From: Okapia johnstoni
Lineage: Eukaryota; Chordata; Mammalia; Artiodactyla; Giraffidae
Assembly: GCA_024291935.2 (NCBI GenBank)
Contig: CM044308.1
Coordinates: 121,050,501-121,114,500, forward strand
Direction of reading: 5' to 3'
DNA: 64,000 nucleotides
The notes beneath the pieces were generated by a model. The model made no database searches, was not told where the DNA came from, and was given only the letters and a program-made list of their open reading frames with translations. The first letter of the stretch is position 1. Each line of letters starts with the position of its first letter. A program made the translations under genes and the position numbers. This document shows, piece after piece, positions 46,835 to 59,092 of this stretch.

Positions 46835-47560
46835 AAGGAAAAAAAAACTGAACAACTTCATGACACAGGAAATCCAAATGGTCAATAAACCAGATGATTA
46901 ATAAACCAAATGATCAACAAAAAATAAAATCATGCTTACTACTAATTAGAGTAGTTAAAATAATATCACATTGACATATTATACTCAAGAGAATGGCAAA
47001 AACTTTTAAGAGAATGCATCTAGTCTAGACAAGAATGTGGAGTAGAGAGAGCCCATATCCTGCTGATGGAGATATAAACTGGCACAGTCAATTCTGAACA
47101 GAGTTTTATCACCTAGAATCAAGCTGAAGATACAAAAGACACAGAAACTCCATACCTAAAAAACCCTCATGCTCACATGCCAGGATACATGCATGTACGA
47201 AAAAGTTCCCAGCAGCATTAACTGTGACAGCCCCAAAGCGGAAATTAGCCATGTGTCTGCCAACTGAATGAATGAACTGGATGCTTTTGAATGTCGAATG
47301 ACAAAACAATGCAAGCCATGATTCCATTTATTGATACAAGAATTACAATGACAGCCAACCCAAAGCAGAGGGCATAGGACACGTGCACAGGAGCTAACCA
47401 GAGGAGGCAGGGATGCCTGATGAGCAGCCAGGATGCGGAAAGGCTCAGCAATGTCCAGCAGTACTTTCATCTTGACCTGGGTGTTGGTTACACATATGGC
47501 TGCTTTATAATTATTTGCAAACAACACATATATACATTTTCTAATTTTGGGTATGCACAC
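46835..47560 (+). mobile_element. Ancient L1M/L1ME 3' region
   Basis: 'tcctgctgatggagatataa', 'gttcccagcagcattaactg', 'attccatttattgatacaag' and 'gacctgggtgttggttacac' keep the order of old L1 3' ends. The 135-codon minus-strand frame at 47156-47563 is an antisense shadow. Confidence 0.65.
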
Positions 47561-47942
47561 CATATATCACAAGAAATATAATTTACAAAAATTAGGATGA
47601 TGACTAAACTTGACATTTGGGTTGATTGTGCCAAATGCAACTCACATGTTCCTTCAACTAGATAGCCCTAAGAAATACTGACCAGTAGCATCCCCAGACT
47701 CCTCCAAACTCTGTGGGCTCTGCTGTCCTGGTGACTCACAGTGTTGCCCAGGACATGCAGCTATTCCCAGCTCGGGGGCCTGACTGATTGTGCAGTGGAA
47801 ACTTACACTATCATTTTCTTCTTGAAAACTCATTAGGATTGTCTGGTGCTTCCTAAGTACAACCAGACGAAACATGTGAATATGAAAATTTTAAATACTT
47901 CATAGTTGTAACTGATTTGTACTGTATGACATTGGAATGTAC
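47561..47942. other. No recognised feature
   Basis: Slightly GC-richer around 47690-47800, with a 73-codon minus-strand frame (47654-47875) lacking any motif. Host sequence of the next BovB. Confidence 0.45.
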
Positions 47943-48419
47943 CTGATTACTAGGGCTTTTAGAACTAACAAGCAAAAAAGATGTCCTTTTCATTATAGGG
48001 GACTGGAATGCAAAAGTAGGAAATCAGTAAACACAAATCAGTAAATTTGGCCTTGGAGTACAGAATGAAGCAGGGCAAAGGCTAATAGAGTTCTGCCAAG
48101 AGAACGCACTGGTCATAGCAAACACCCTCTTCCAACAACACAAGAGAAGACTCTACACATGGACATCACCAGATGGTCAACACCGAAATCAGACTGATTA
48201 TATTCTTTGCAGCCGAAGATGGAGAAGCTCTATACAGTCAGCAAAAACAAGACCGGGAGCAGACTGTGGCTCAGATCATCAACTCCTTATTGCCAAATTC
48301 AGACTTAAATTGAAGAAAGTAGGGAAAACCATTAGCCCATTCAGGTATGACCTAAATCAAATCCCTTAGGATTATACAGTGGAAGTGACAAATAGATTTA
48401 AGGGACTAGATCTGATAGA

Positions 48420-49232
48420 GTGCCTGATGAACTATGGACGGAGGTTCATGACATTGTACAGGAGACCGGGATCAAGACCATCCACATGGAAAAGAAACGC
48501 AAAAAAGCAAAATGGCTGTCTGAGGAGGCCTTACAAATATCTGTGAAAAGAAGGGAAGCGAAAAGCAAAGGAGAAAAGGAAAGATATTCCCATCTGAATG
48601 CAGAGTTCCAAAGAATAGCAAGGAGAGGTAAGAAAGCCTTCCTCAGTGATCAATGCAAAGAAACAGAGGAAAACAATAGAATGGGAAAGACTAGAGATCT
48701 CTTCAAGAAAATTAGAGATACCAAGGGAACATTTCATGCAAAGATGGACTCGATAAAGGACAGAAATGGTATGGACCTAACAGAAGCAGAAGATATTAAG
48801 AAGAGGTGGCAAGAATACACAGAACTGTACAAAAAAGATCTTCACAACCCAGATAATCACGATGCTGTGATCACTCACCTAGAGCCAGACATCCTGGAAT
48901 GTGAAGTCAAGTGGGCCTTAGGAAGCATCACTACGAACAAAGCTAGTGGAGGTGATGGAATTTCACTTGAGCTATTTCAAATCCTGAAAGATGATGCTGT
49001 GAAAGTGCTGCACTCGATATGCCAGCAAATCTGGAAAACTCAGCAGTGGCCACAGGACTGGAAAAGGTCAGTTTTCATTCCAATTCCAAAGAAAGGCAAT
49101 GCCAAAGAATGCTCAAACTACCACACAACTGCACTCATCTCATACGCTAGTAAAGTAATGTTCAAAATTCCCCAAGCCAGGCTTCAGCAATACGTGAACC
49201 GTGAACTTGCAGATGTTCAAGCTGGTTTTTGA
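48420..49232 (+). pseudogene. BovB ORF2 linker and front of RT, 270 codons
   Basis: Pieces such as MPDELWTEVHDIVQ, KRWQEYTELYKKDL and FIPIPKKGNAKE mark the stretch between endonuclease and RT and RT motifs 1-2. It lies in one long frame that continues an upstream endonuclease part broken by stops. It ends at a TGA in ADVQAGF*, where other copies have arginine (RKGRG), so this is a point nonsense change. The frame then shifts near 'atcatcagaaaaagc' and is broken again by the SINE. Dead. Confidence 0.85.
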
Positions 49233-49352
49233 AAAGGCAGAGGAACCAGAGATCAAATTGCCAACATCCGCTGGATCATCAGAAAAAGCAAGAGAGTTCC
49301 AGAAAAACATCTATTTCTGCTTTATTGACTACACCAAGGCCTTTGACTGTGT

Positions 49353-49618
49353 GCTGCTGCTGCTGCTAAGTTGCTTCAGTCGTGTCCGACTCTGTGCGAC
49401 CCCATAGATGGCAGCTCACCAGGCTCTGCCGTCCCTAGGATTCTCCATGCCAGAATACTGGAGTGGGTTGCCATTTCCTTCTCCAATGCATGAAAGGGAA
49501 AAGTGAAAGTGGAGTCGCTCAGTCGTGTCTGACTCTTAGCGTCCCCATGGACTGTAGCCTACCAGGCTCATCCGTCCATGGGATTTTCCAGGCAAGAGTA
49601 CTGGAGTGGGGTGCCATG
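49353..49618 (-). mobile_element. BOV-A2 SINE, antisense, inside the BovB RT
   Basis: GCT-repeat start ('gctgctgctgctgctaag'), then two Bov-A units ('gcttcagtcgtgtccgactc' and 'gctcagtcgtgtctgactct') joined by 'gcatgaaagggaaaagtg', ending 'gtactggagtggggtgcca'. A short tgtg occurs at both joints with BovB. Confidence 0.93.
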
Positions 49619-50657
49619 TGGATCACAATAAACTGTGGAAAATTCTGAAAGAGATGGGAATACCAGACCACCTGACCTGTCTCTTGAGAAACCTGTATGC
49701 AGGTCAGGAAGCAACAGTTAGAACTGGACGTGGAACAACAGACTGGTTCCAAATAGGAAAAGGAGTACGTCAAGGCTGTATATTGTCACCCTGCTTATTT
49801 AACTTATATGCAGAGTACATCATGAGAAACACTGAGCTGGAAGAAACACAAGCTGGAATCAAGATGGCCGGGAGAAATATCAATAACCTCAGATATGCAG
49901 ATAATACCACCCTTATGGCAGAAAGTGAAGAACTAAAGAGCCTCTTGATGAAAGTGAAAGAAAGCTCAACGTTCAGAAAACTAAGATCATGGCATCTGGT
50001 CCCATCACTTCATGGGAAATAGATGGGGAAACAGTGGAAACAGTGTCAGACTTTATTTTTTTGGGCTCCAAAATCACTGCTGATGGTGATTGCAGCCATG
50101 AAATTAAAAGACGCTTACTCCTTGGAAGGAAGGTTATAACCAACCTAGATAGCATATTGAAAAGCGGAGACATTACTGTGCCAACAAAAGTCCATCTAGT
50201 CAAGGCTATGGTTTTTCCAGTGGTCATGTATGGATGTGAGAGTTGGACAGTGAAGAAAGCTGAGCGCCGAAGAATTCATGCTTTTGAACTGTGGTGTTGG
50301 AGAAGACTCTTGCGAGTCCCTTAGACGGCAAGGAGATCCAACCAGTCCATCCTAAAGGTCAGTCCTGGGTGTTCATTGGAAGGGCTGATGTTGAAGCTGA
50401 AACTCCAATACTTTCGCCACCTCATGCGAAGAGTTGACTCATTGTAAAAGACCCTAATGCTGGGAAGGATTAGGGGCAGGAGGAGAAGGGGACGACAGAG
50501 GGTGAGATGGTTGGATGGCATCACTGACTTGATGGACGTGGTTTTGGGTAAGCTCCGGGAGTTGGTGATGGACAGAGAGGCCTTGCATGCTGCAATTCAT
50601 GGGGTCGCAAAGAGTCGGACATGACTGAGCGACTGAACTGAACTGATTACTAGGGCT

Positions 50658-51405
50658 ACCTTTAGCATAAGCAGTCAGATCTAGGGGCAAAGGTATATTT
50701 AGAAGAAAACAGGAGAGTCAAGTAGAGACTATAATTAAAGACTCATCTGGAGATAAGTGGGAGATGGTAAAAGTAGAAGCAGTTTCAAAACATTAGAGAT
50801 GTATGTCTAACACAATTTCCCCTGACCTGCTAACAAAGATGGTGCAGGATTCCCCTTCTGTTCAGTTTTCTCTGAGGTTTTCTGTGCTACTGCTTCTTTC
50901 CACTGATGTAGAAAGCAAAATAATTCAATTTATTATTTTTAAAATAAGTTTCTCTGTTGATTAACAACTACCTAAAGACGCTCCAAGAAGGTAAAAAGAA
51001 CACTGCTGATTTCTCTCAACTTGTGACTCAGTTAATCTGAGAAGTTAAAATAATTTGACCATTTTGTAACAATAGCATTAACTATGAAAGCAGCTCATTT
51101 TTAGTTTTCATTGAAACGTACTGAAAGATCTAATACAAAATAATTTCTACTATCCCGAGTTTTGTTTTAAAAATTGCTCCTGAATATCAAAACTCACAAC
51201 TTTCTCTATATTTACATGTTGTTTCAAAATATTCTATAGTATTGAAGACACATTTTGTTTAGTTGTAGAATGCTACGTGATCAAACAGCAAACTGAAAAG
51301 AAACTGTACTCAATAGCTAACTAGAGAAAACTTTTAACAAATGGTTAGGGTAGACTGATTATTCAAAATTATCCTCAAATATTCACATAAATGTTGTCAC
51401 TTTCA
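50658..51405. other. No recognised feature
   Basis: AT-rich single-copy-looking DNA; no frame or repeat of note. Confidence 0.5.
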
Positions 51406-52117
51406 TCAGTCCAGTTCAGTTCATTCTCTCAGTCATGTCCAACTCTTTGTGACCTCATGGACCGCAGCATGCCATGCTTCCCCGTCCATCACCAACTCCT
51501 GGAGCTTGCTCAAACTCATGTCCACTGAGTCAATGATGCTATCCAATCATCTCATTGTCCCCTTCTCCTCAGGCCTTCAATCCATCAGGGTCTTTTCCAA
51601 TGAGTAAGTTCTTCACATCAGGTGGACAAAGTATTGGAGCTTCAGCTTCAGCATCAGTCCTTCCAATGAATATTCAGGACTGATTTCCTTTAGGATGGAC
51701 TGGTTGAATCTCCTTGCAGTCCAAGGGACTCTCAAGAATCTTCTCCAACACCACAGTTCAAAAGCATCAATTCTTCAGTGCTCAGCTTTCTTTATGGTCC
51801 AACTCTCACATCCATACATGACTACTGGAAAAACCATAGCTGTGACTAGATGGACCTTTATCAGCAAAACAATGTCTCTGCTTTTTAATATGCTGTCTAG
51901 ATTTGTCATAGCTTTTCTTCCAAGGAGCAAGCGTCTTTTAATTTCATGGCTGAAGTCACCAACTGCAGTGATTTTGGAGCCCAAGAAAATAAAGTCTGTC
52001 ACTGTTTCCATTGTTTCCCCATCTATTTGCCATGAAGTGACAGGACCAGATGCCAAGATCTTAGTTTTTTTGAATATTGAGTTTTAAGTCAGCTTTTTCA
52101 CCCTCTTCTTTCACTTC
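51406..52117 (-). mobile_element. BovB LINE 3' part, antisense
   Basis: From 'cagttcagttcattctctca' to 'caccctcttctttcactt'. The minus-strand frame 51775-52056 holds GSKITAVGDFSHEIKRR and MYGCESWTIKKAEH. The 130-codon + frame at 51695-52087 is its shadow. Weak similarity of the flanks (tcactt) may be a target duplication. Confidence 0.92.
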
Positions 52118-52544
52118 ACAGTGTAGGTTTATTACCTGATCTTGCTGTTTAATAAAAATCATTCTTTTAACTGCTTTTCTTAAATTTTTTCCCTATTATT
52201 TCAGTCTATTGAGTAATAACACCATTACTTCAAATACTTAGAAACATATTTGCCAGTAGTGGTTTGATAGAATAAATTATGTATAGTGAAAAATAATAAG
52301 TAATTAGCAACAAGATAATAAAAGATCAAAGTAGCTCTCACTTGTATGTCATACTGGTGCTAAGAGATAGCTCCTCCATGGGGTAGCACTTAATTAGAAA
52401 CTTATGGGTAGCCACGTAAGAGTTAAGGCAAACTTAACAAAACAGTAAAGGGAGGCAGTTTAATCAATTTCCTCCAGTTTTACTTCTCTAAGGATGTCTT
52501 CAGTGGGAAGATTATAGAAGCAATAGACAAAAGGTCCCCAAACA
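52118..52544. other. No recognised feature
   Basis: AT-rich DNA without supported features. Confidence 0.5.
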
Positions 52545-52990
52545 CCTTACCTTACCATATCTGGCCCAAGCTGACTCTCTTCTGCCTTCAACCCATGCAC
52601 CTATTGCTCCAGTCACATGGAACTAGTTACACAGTAGAAACAGTCATAACTGCCATATGTTGTTTCTTATGTTAACACAAACTCACAGATGCCATTTCCT
52701 CAGCTTGAATCACCTTTCTTTTCTACACTTAGTCAACAACCCTTACTGGGCTTTAAATTCATTTAAAGCATTAACTTCTTTAGGAAACTTTTTTGACTCC
52801 TTTCCTTCTACTTGTATACCTTCATAGCACCTTTTTCATTTATTACTCTACAAATATTTATTTTCTTTTGTATATTTTTCACTGGTCTGCAAGATTCTTA
52901 AGGGTAAAGACACACTATGTTCAAATATATTCTCTATCTCAGCTCTTAAAATTGCATAGGCCTCAATAATGATGATTGAGTGTTCTTGAA
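52545..52990 (+). mobile_element. L2 LINE 3' region
   Basis: 'catatctggcccaagctgac', 'attgctccagtcacatgg', 'atgccatttcctcagcttga', 'tagcacctttttcatttatt' and 'gtctgcaagattcttaaggg' are in L2 order. Decayed. Confidence 0.6.
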
Positions 52991-53436
52991 ATTATTTCAA
53001 GCTCAAGTAAAAGTCATAATGATACGTATCAGATCTGGATTTTATGGACTCATTATACAATAGATATGTGGTTCTTTATCATTCCTTAATGTGTATTAAA
53101 ATATACAATAATGATATATTTTATTTGGGAGATATATCGCCTTTTAAATAATTGAAGGGAAAAGTCTATGTAATAGGATGCTTTACTATGATTTTTACAG
53201 CAAGCAAGAGAAATATAATACACAACTAGCACATTTTTATGTCATGGTTCCATTATTCATAAGTGCCCGATAAAAACTGAACAACTTAGAAACAGCCCTA
53301 AGCAAAAAGACAGCATGGCACCTGTACATCTATGGGTGTACATGTAAGAGTTTCAGGGCTATTTATTAAGATTTGAATTTGAATTTTGTTCTCCATTTAT
53401 TTCTCTCTTCCCCATTCTAAAAAGATAACCAGGTCT
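52991..53436. other. No recognised feature
   Basis: AT-rich DNA; nothing supported. Confidence 0.5.
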
Positions 53437-54795
53437 TATAGCCAAAGGATTGGAAAAGGTCAGTTTTCATTCTAATCCCAAAGAAAGGCAATGCCAAAGA
53501 ATGTTCAAACTACCGCACAACTGCACTCACCTCACACGCTAGCAAAGTGATGCTCAAAATTCTCCAAGCCAGGCTTCAACAGTATGTGAACCGTGAACTT
53601 CCAGATGTTCAAACTGGATTTAGAAAAGGCAGAGGAACCAGAGATCAAATTGTCACATCCATTGGATCATCGAAGAAGCAAGAGAATTCCCCCAAAACAT
53701 CTACTTTTGCTTTACTAACTATCCCAAAGTCTTTGACTGTGTGGATCACAACAAACTGTGGAAAATTCTTAAAGAGATGGGAATACCAGACCACCTTACC
53801 TGCCTCCTAAAAAAAACCTGTATTCAGGTCAAGAAGCAACAGTTACAAATGGACACACAACAACAGACTGGTTCCAAATGGGAAAAGGAGTACGACAAGG
53901 CTGTATATTGTCATTTTGCTTATTTAACTTATATGCAGAGTACATCATGTGAAATGCTAAGCTGGATGAAGCACAAGCTGGAATCAAGATTGCTGCGAGA
54001 AATATCAATAGCCTCAGGTATGCAGATGACACCACCCTCATGGCAGAAAGCGAAGAAAAACTAAAGAGCCTCTTGATGAAAGTGAAACAGGAGAGTGAAA
54101 AGGCTGGCTTTAAACTCAACATTCAAAAAGCTAAAAGATCATAGCATCCGGTCCCATCACTTCATGGCAAATAGATGGGGAAACAATGGAAATAATGGCA
54201 TACTTTATTTTGGGGGGCTCCAAAATCACTGCAGATGGTGACTGCAGCCATGAAATTAAAAGACACTTGCTCCTTAGAAGAAAATCTATGACCAACCTAG
54301 ACAGCATATTAAAAAGCAGAGACTTTACGTTGCCGACAAAGGTCCGTCTAGTCAAAGCTATGGTTTTTCCAGTAGTCGTGTATGGATATGAGAGTTGGAC
54401 TATAAAGAAAGCTGAGCACTGAAGAATTGATGCTTTTGAACTGTGGTGTTTGAGAAGACTCTTGAGAGTCCCTCGGACTGCAAGGAGATCAAACCAGTCA
54501 ATCCTAAAGGAAATAAGTCCTGAATATTCATTGGAAGGACTGATGCTAAAGCTGAAGCTCCAATACTTTGGCCACCTGATGCGAAGAACTGACTCACTGG
54601 AAAAGACCCTGAAGCTGGGAAAGATTGAAAGCAGGAGGAGAAGGGGATGACAGAGAATGAGATGGTTGGATGGCATCACTGACTCGATTAACATGAGTTT
54701 GAGCATGCTCCAGGAGTTGGTGATGGACAGGGAAGCCTGACGTGTTGCAGTCCATGGGGTCACAAAGAGTCGGACACAACTGAGTGACTGAACTG
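53437..54795 (+). mobile_element. BovB LINE, 5'-truncated, sense
   Basis: Begins at the front of the RT domain ('ggattggaaaaggtcag') and ends 'gagtgactgaactg'. Frames 53547-53810, 53741-54064 and 54186-54422 are successive RT pieces separated by frameshifts. Motif C is an intact YADD. aaccagg (53427-53433 and 54796-54802) may be the target-site duplication. The 210-codon minus frame at 54131-54763 is an antisense shadow. Confidence 0.92.
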
Positions 54796-55270
54796 AACCA
54801 GGGCTCTGGGTTCCATTTTTAATGGAAGGCCTTTACTACAAAGGTTCAGCAATACTGGCATAGTAAATACCTGAATCTTACTGCATAGCAGTACTTTGAT
54901 GAAATGAAAAGTCCACTGAGGAGAATGGCTACATGGAGCACCTTGGGAAGCTACACTGTATTTCCTGGGGACTCAAGATCAGCTGAGACTTTCATACACG
55001 AACTTGGCCAAGAAGTTATAATGTCGTTTTACTTTAAAAAATATACGGCCTTTATAAATAACAGTATCAGTTACGGTCATGATAAACTGCTTACAAGTGA
55101 GCCCCTCCCAGTTAGTTTTCTTTTAAAAGGCTCTTAGATATTTGGATTGGGGAGCAAAAAGGAGGAAAAGAGAGGGAGGCTCATTCTTCTCCATGGGCTC
55201 CCATAATGACTTATGTGAATCACCATCTTACCAGGTTGGGCAATTAAAAGTCAGATTTAATTTATCAGGA
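54796..55270. other. No recognised feature
   Basis: A 77-codon + frame (54904-55137) has no recognised motif. Host sequence of the large L1. Confidence 0.45.
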
Positions 55271-55286
55271 ATAAAATAGTGGAGAA

Positions 55287-55295
55287 CAAGATGGC
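55287..55295 (+). promoter_or_regulatory. YY1-like site at the L1 5' end
   Basis: CAAGATGGC lies within about 10 bases of the inferred start of the L1. In human L1 a YY1 site of this sequence occupies the same place and directs accurate initiation. Its role here is inferred from sequence and position only. Confidence 0.5.
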
Positions 55296-56342
55296 AGAGG
55301 AGTAGGTGGACATGGAGTACATCTCTCTCCACAGATGCATCAGGAATACACCTTCAGACACAGAGGTGCATGCAGCACACCAGCTGAGAGCAGAGAGGAG
55401 TACCTGACCAGTGGAAAAGAATATACAGAACCAGGAAAAACTTGGTAGCACCAAGGAACTAGGGGGAAAAACAGGAGTGTTAGTAGGACTGGACCTGCCC
55501 TAGGCGGTGGGGGAACTGAAGCAAGGGTCCAATCCCCACACAGGGGCAACTGTCTGAATCAGAGGAGGAACATTTAAGGCTGAGTGAAACAGCTGATTTG
55601 TGGCAGCCTAAATGGAATGAGAATCAGACAGTCCTTGCCACAGCCATACATACATACCCCAGACAGGGATGCAGATCCCCTGGAAGGTGCAGCAGCTGGG
55701 GGCTGGAGTTTAGGGATTGTGGAGCAATCCCAGGGCAAGGGCTGCTGTTGACTGCAGAGAGACAAATTGAGGGGATGTGAGGGAGGAGAGAGTGGTGGGA
55801 AATGCCTGTGGAGGAAAGCCAGGGAGCTATGGAAGCAAGGTGACACTGCTGAGTCACACTCAGGGGGTGGAGCCATCACCATACCCTCTCTCTTCCCAAA
55901 GGCCAGCATCCGCAGCTGAACAATAGAGACTGGCCCATCGATCGCCTGGTGCACTGAACTACAGAGAAGGACCCCACCCAGGGTGCCCCTTTAGTGCCTG
56001 ACGTGCCGATCTACAGAGTCGGATCCCGGCCAGGGGGGCCCTTCTGTGTGCCTGACGCGCAGAACAACAGAGAAGGACCCCAGGCAAGGGAGCCTCTAAG
56101 TGCCTCTAACAGGCGGAGCTATGGAGAAAGACAGGGCAAAGAGGTCTTCTGATTGCCAGCTACAAGAGGATCGAAAAAAGGCTCTGATAGGGCCACAACT
56201 CCTGCAGGGGAGGCAGCCCGTGTCCCTGCACACTTGGTGCCGCCAGGGTCCCTGCAAGCCAAGCAGCTGCACCACCTTCACGCTCAACTATCACTGGGGC
56301 AGAGCTGTCACAGGCAAAAAATGTCTTGCATCTATGCACGCA

Positions 56343-56475
56343 GGGTTGCTTCAGTCGTGTCCGACTCTTTGTGACCCTGTAGACTGTGGCCTGCCAGGCT
56401 TCTCTGTCAGGGGGCTTCTCCAGGCAAGAACGCTGGAGCGTATTGGCCAATACTGGTTGCCATACCCTTCCAGAG
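56343..56475 (-). mobile_element. Bov-A-type SINE unit in the L1 5' region, antisense
   Basis: 'gcttcagtcgtgtccgactc' and 'cttctccaggcaagaacgct' followed by a worn 'ggttgccataccctt' match one Bov-A2/Bov-tA A unit. L1 5' sequence resumes at 'ccagagaactatattccc'. No clear target duplication. Confidence 0.75.
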
Positions 56476-58164
56476 AACTATATTCCCTTCTTCCCAAGCT
56501 GCCAGCTCCCCCGAGTACCTGGTGCTGCCAGAACCCCTGAGACCCAAGCAGCTGCACTGCCTCCACACCTGGCCCTCACAGGGGCAAACCCAAGTCTTCC
56601 AGGGCAGCGCTCAGGAGCAAACCCCAGTGGACGACCCACATGCAGAGGTGGAAATAAAACCACAATTTAAATCCAGGGGCAGTGTGGCTAAGGAAGGAGA
56701 CCCAAAACCTTCCTACCAGCTGTACAAGCTGCAGATTAAATCCACATGATCAACTAGGCAGACTCTGTGTCTATGGAATATATAAAAGGTCACTGAGAGC
56801 TCCCACAAAAGAAAACACACTAGTTCTGATAGCTGTGGACATTGGAGACAAGAACACACAGGAGTAGAACCATATTAGAATCTGAGCTGCCCCCAGAGCA
56901 GGTCCAGAGATCAGGAGTGTTGGAGGGTATCCCAGGGAGGTGAGGTGGACTGTGACTCCCAGTGAGGGAAAGGACTCTGACAGCAGTGACTCAAGAAAAA
57001 ATTTATTATTCTTACGTTTTGACTTGTTCTGTAGAATCCTTTGGATTTTTTTTTCTTTTTTTTCCTTCCCCCGCACCCCTGTTGCAGTTGCTGATTATAT
57101 CAGCACTATGAAATCTAATTAAGCTTCTGAGCTTTTTTTTTCCCTCAGTCACAATTTTTTATACTTGTTATAAACCTCTGCCTCTACGTTGGGCTTTTGC
57201 AGTTCTGTGGAGTTTTCCTTTTTTTTCTTTTAGCTTAAAAATTTTTTTTAAACCTATTATTATTTTTTCTACACTTATTGCTTTGTTGCTTTTCCTAGTG
57301 TTCTTTCCCCCTTGGAGTTAATCTGTAATGTATATAAATCTTCTCTATCTGCCTCTATTTGACTTCGCATATCTATTCTTTCTTCCCTTTCCTCTTAACA
57401 TATTTGTTAGCTTTGTTTTCATTGCTTTATTCACCAAATGGCACCTGGCTTTAGTTTTACCTTCCAGTCTGTCCTTTAGTTAGTTTTGTTCTTAACTGGT
57501 AAATGTAACTTTTGATTTCCTTTGTTCGCCATGTCAATCTACTATACTTTATTTTTGTTGGGCTGTCTTGACTTTGCTCATGTGTATATATGTATATGTA
57601 TATATTCCATTATTTTAATTATTATTTGCCTGATTTTGTAACTGCCATTTGTCTGGGGTTCATCTTTGGATTCTCGTTTTTGGATATTTGTTTTAATCTC
57701 ACCTGATGCCATAACAAACCACTCGTGGAATCTTTGTTCCTGACCAGAGATCAAGCCCTGAGCCTTTGGAGTGGGAGCACTGACTCCAAGATCCTAGACT
57801 ACCAGTGAACTAACCCTAGGGAGTATCAAGTAGTGAGGACTCACACAAAGGAAACCACTTGAATACAGACCCAGCATCACCCAACCACCAGTAGCACCCT
57901 GTGCAGGATGCCTCATGTAAACAACAAACAAAATGAAAATACAAACCCAGTTATCAACAGACAGGATTATGACCTCACTCAGCCTCGCCCATCAGAGGAA
58001 AAACAAACAAACAAACAAACGAAAACTCAGCACAAATCTCACCCTATGTGAAGCTTACACAAACCACTGGACCAACCTTAGGAGGGCAGAAGCCAAAAGG
58101 AAGAAAGAACTCAACCCTGAAGCCTGGGAAAAGGAGACCTCAAACACGGTAAGTTAAAAAAATA

Positions 58165-59025
58165 ATGAAAAGGCAGAGAAATACTACACAAATGAAGGAA
58201 CAAACAAGAAACACAGAAGTCTAAATAAATGAAGAGGAAATAGGCAGACTACCTGAAAAATAATTGAGAATAATGATAGTAAAGATGATCAAAAACCTTG
58301 AAAACAAAATGGAGAAAATGCAAGAATCAATTAACAAAGACCTAGAAGAATTAAAGAATAAACATACAGAGACAAACAACACAATTACTGAAATTACAAA
58401 TACTCTAGAAGGAATGGATAGCAGAATATCCAAAGCAGAAGAACGAACCAGTGAGCTGGAAGATAAAATGGTGGAAATAACTTAGGAAGAGCAGAATAAA
58501 GTAAAAAGAATGAAAAGAATTGAGGATAGTCTCAGAGACCTCTGGAAAAATATCAAACACACCAACATTCAAATTATAGGGGTCCCAGAAGAAGAAGAGA
58601 AAAAGAAAGGGTATGAGAAAATTTTTGAAGAGTTTATAGTCGAAAATTCCCCCAACACGGAAAAGGAAATAGTCAATCTAGGTCCAAGAGGCACAACAAG
58701 TCCCATACAGGATAAACCCAAAGAGAAACATGCCAAGACACATACATACTAATCAGACTAACAAAGACTAAACACAAAGAAAGAATATTAAAAACAGCAA
58801 GGGAGAAGCAACAAGTAACATACAAAGGAAACCCCATACACTTAACTGCTGACCTTGAAGGGAATGGCAGGATATATTTAAAGTACAGAAAGGGAAAATC
58901 TACAACCAACATTACTGTACCTGGCAAGGATCTCATTCAAAATTGATAGAGAAAAAAAAAAAACTTTTCATAAAAGCAGAAGTTAAGAGAATTCAGTACC
59001 AGCTTTACAACAAATATTAAAGGGA
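58165..59025 (+). pseudogene. L1 ORF1 (RNA-binding protein), disabled
   Basis: From the ATG in 'aataatgaaaaggcag', the frame gives MKRQRNTTQMKEQTRNTEV and then a stop. The coiled-coil region follows (58264-58485: MIVKMIKNLENKMEKMQ, EELKNKHTETNN), then another stop in 'gaaataacttagg'. Next come the RRM-like pieces DSLRDLWKNIKHTNIQIIG and EEEEKKKGYEKIFEEF (58510-58752). The C-terminal domain is shifted out of frame. The active protein would be an RNA-binding trimer that coats L1 RNA; this copy cannot make it. Confidence 0.85.
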
Positions 59026-59092
59026 CTTATATAGGCAAGAAATACAAAAGAAGAAAAAAGATCTACAAAATCAACCCCAAACAATTAATAAA

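Larger units (their letters stand above)
47958..50642 (+). mobile_element. BovB LINE, longest copy here (2.7 kb), with clear target-site duplication
   Basis: It covers the second half of the endonuclease ('cattataggggactggaatg', encoding the GDWN motif), the linker, RT, C-terminal domain and 3' tail ('gagcgactgaactgaac'). The 15-mer ctgattactagggct flanks it at 47943-47957 and 50643-50657; the first few bases may be shared with the tail. Only the 5' end is missing. A BOV-A2 SINE splits RT motif A at 49353-49618. Motif C reads YADN, losing one catalytic aspartate. Confidence 0.95.

Noticed and set aside
47156..47563. 135-codon minus-strand frame as a gene
   Set aside because: It is antisense to an ancient L1M 3' region, and no conserved motif is visible.
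55574..56670. Several 60-146-codon frames on both strands in a GC-rich block
   Set aside because: They lie in the 5' untranslated region of the bovine-type L1, where GC-rich composition leaves long chance frames.
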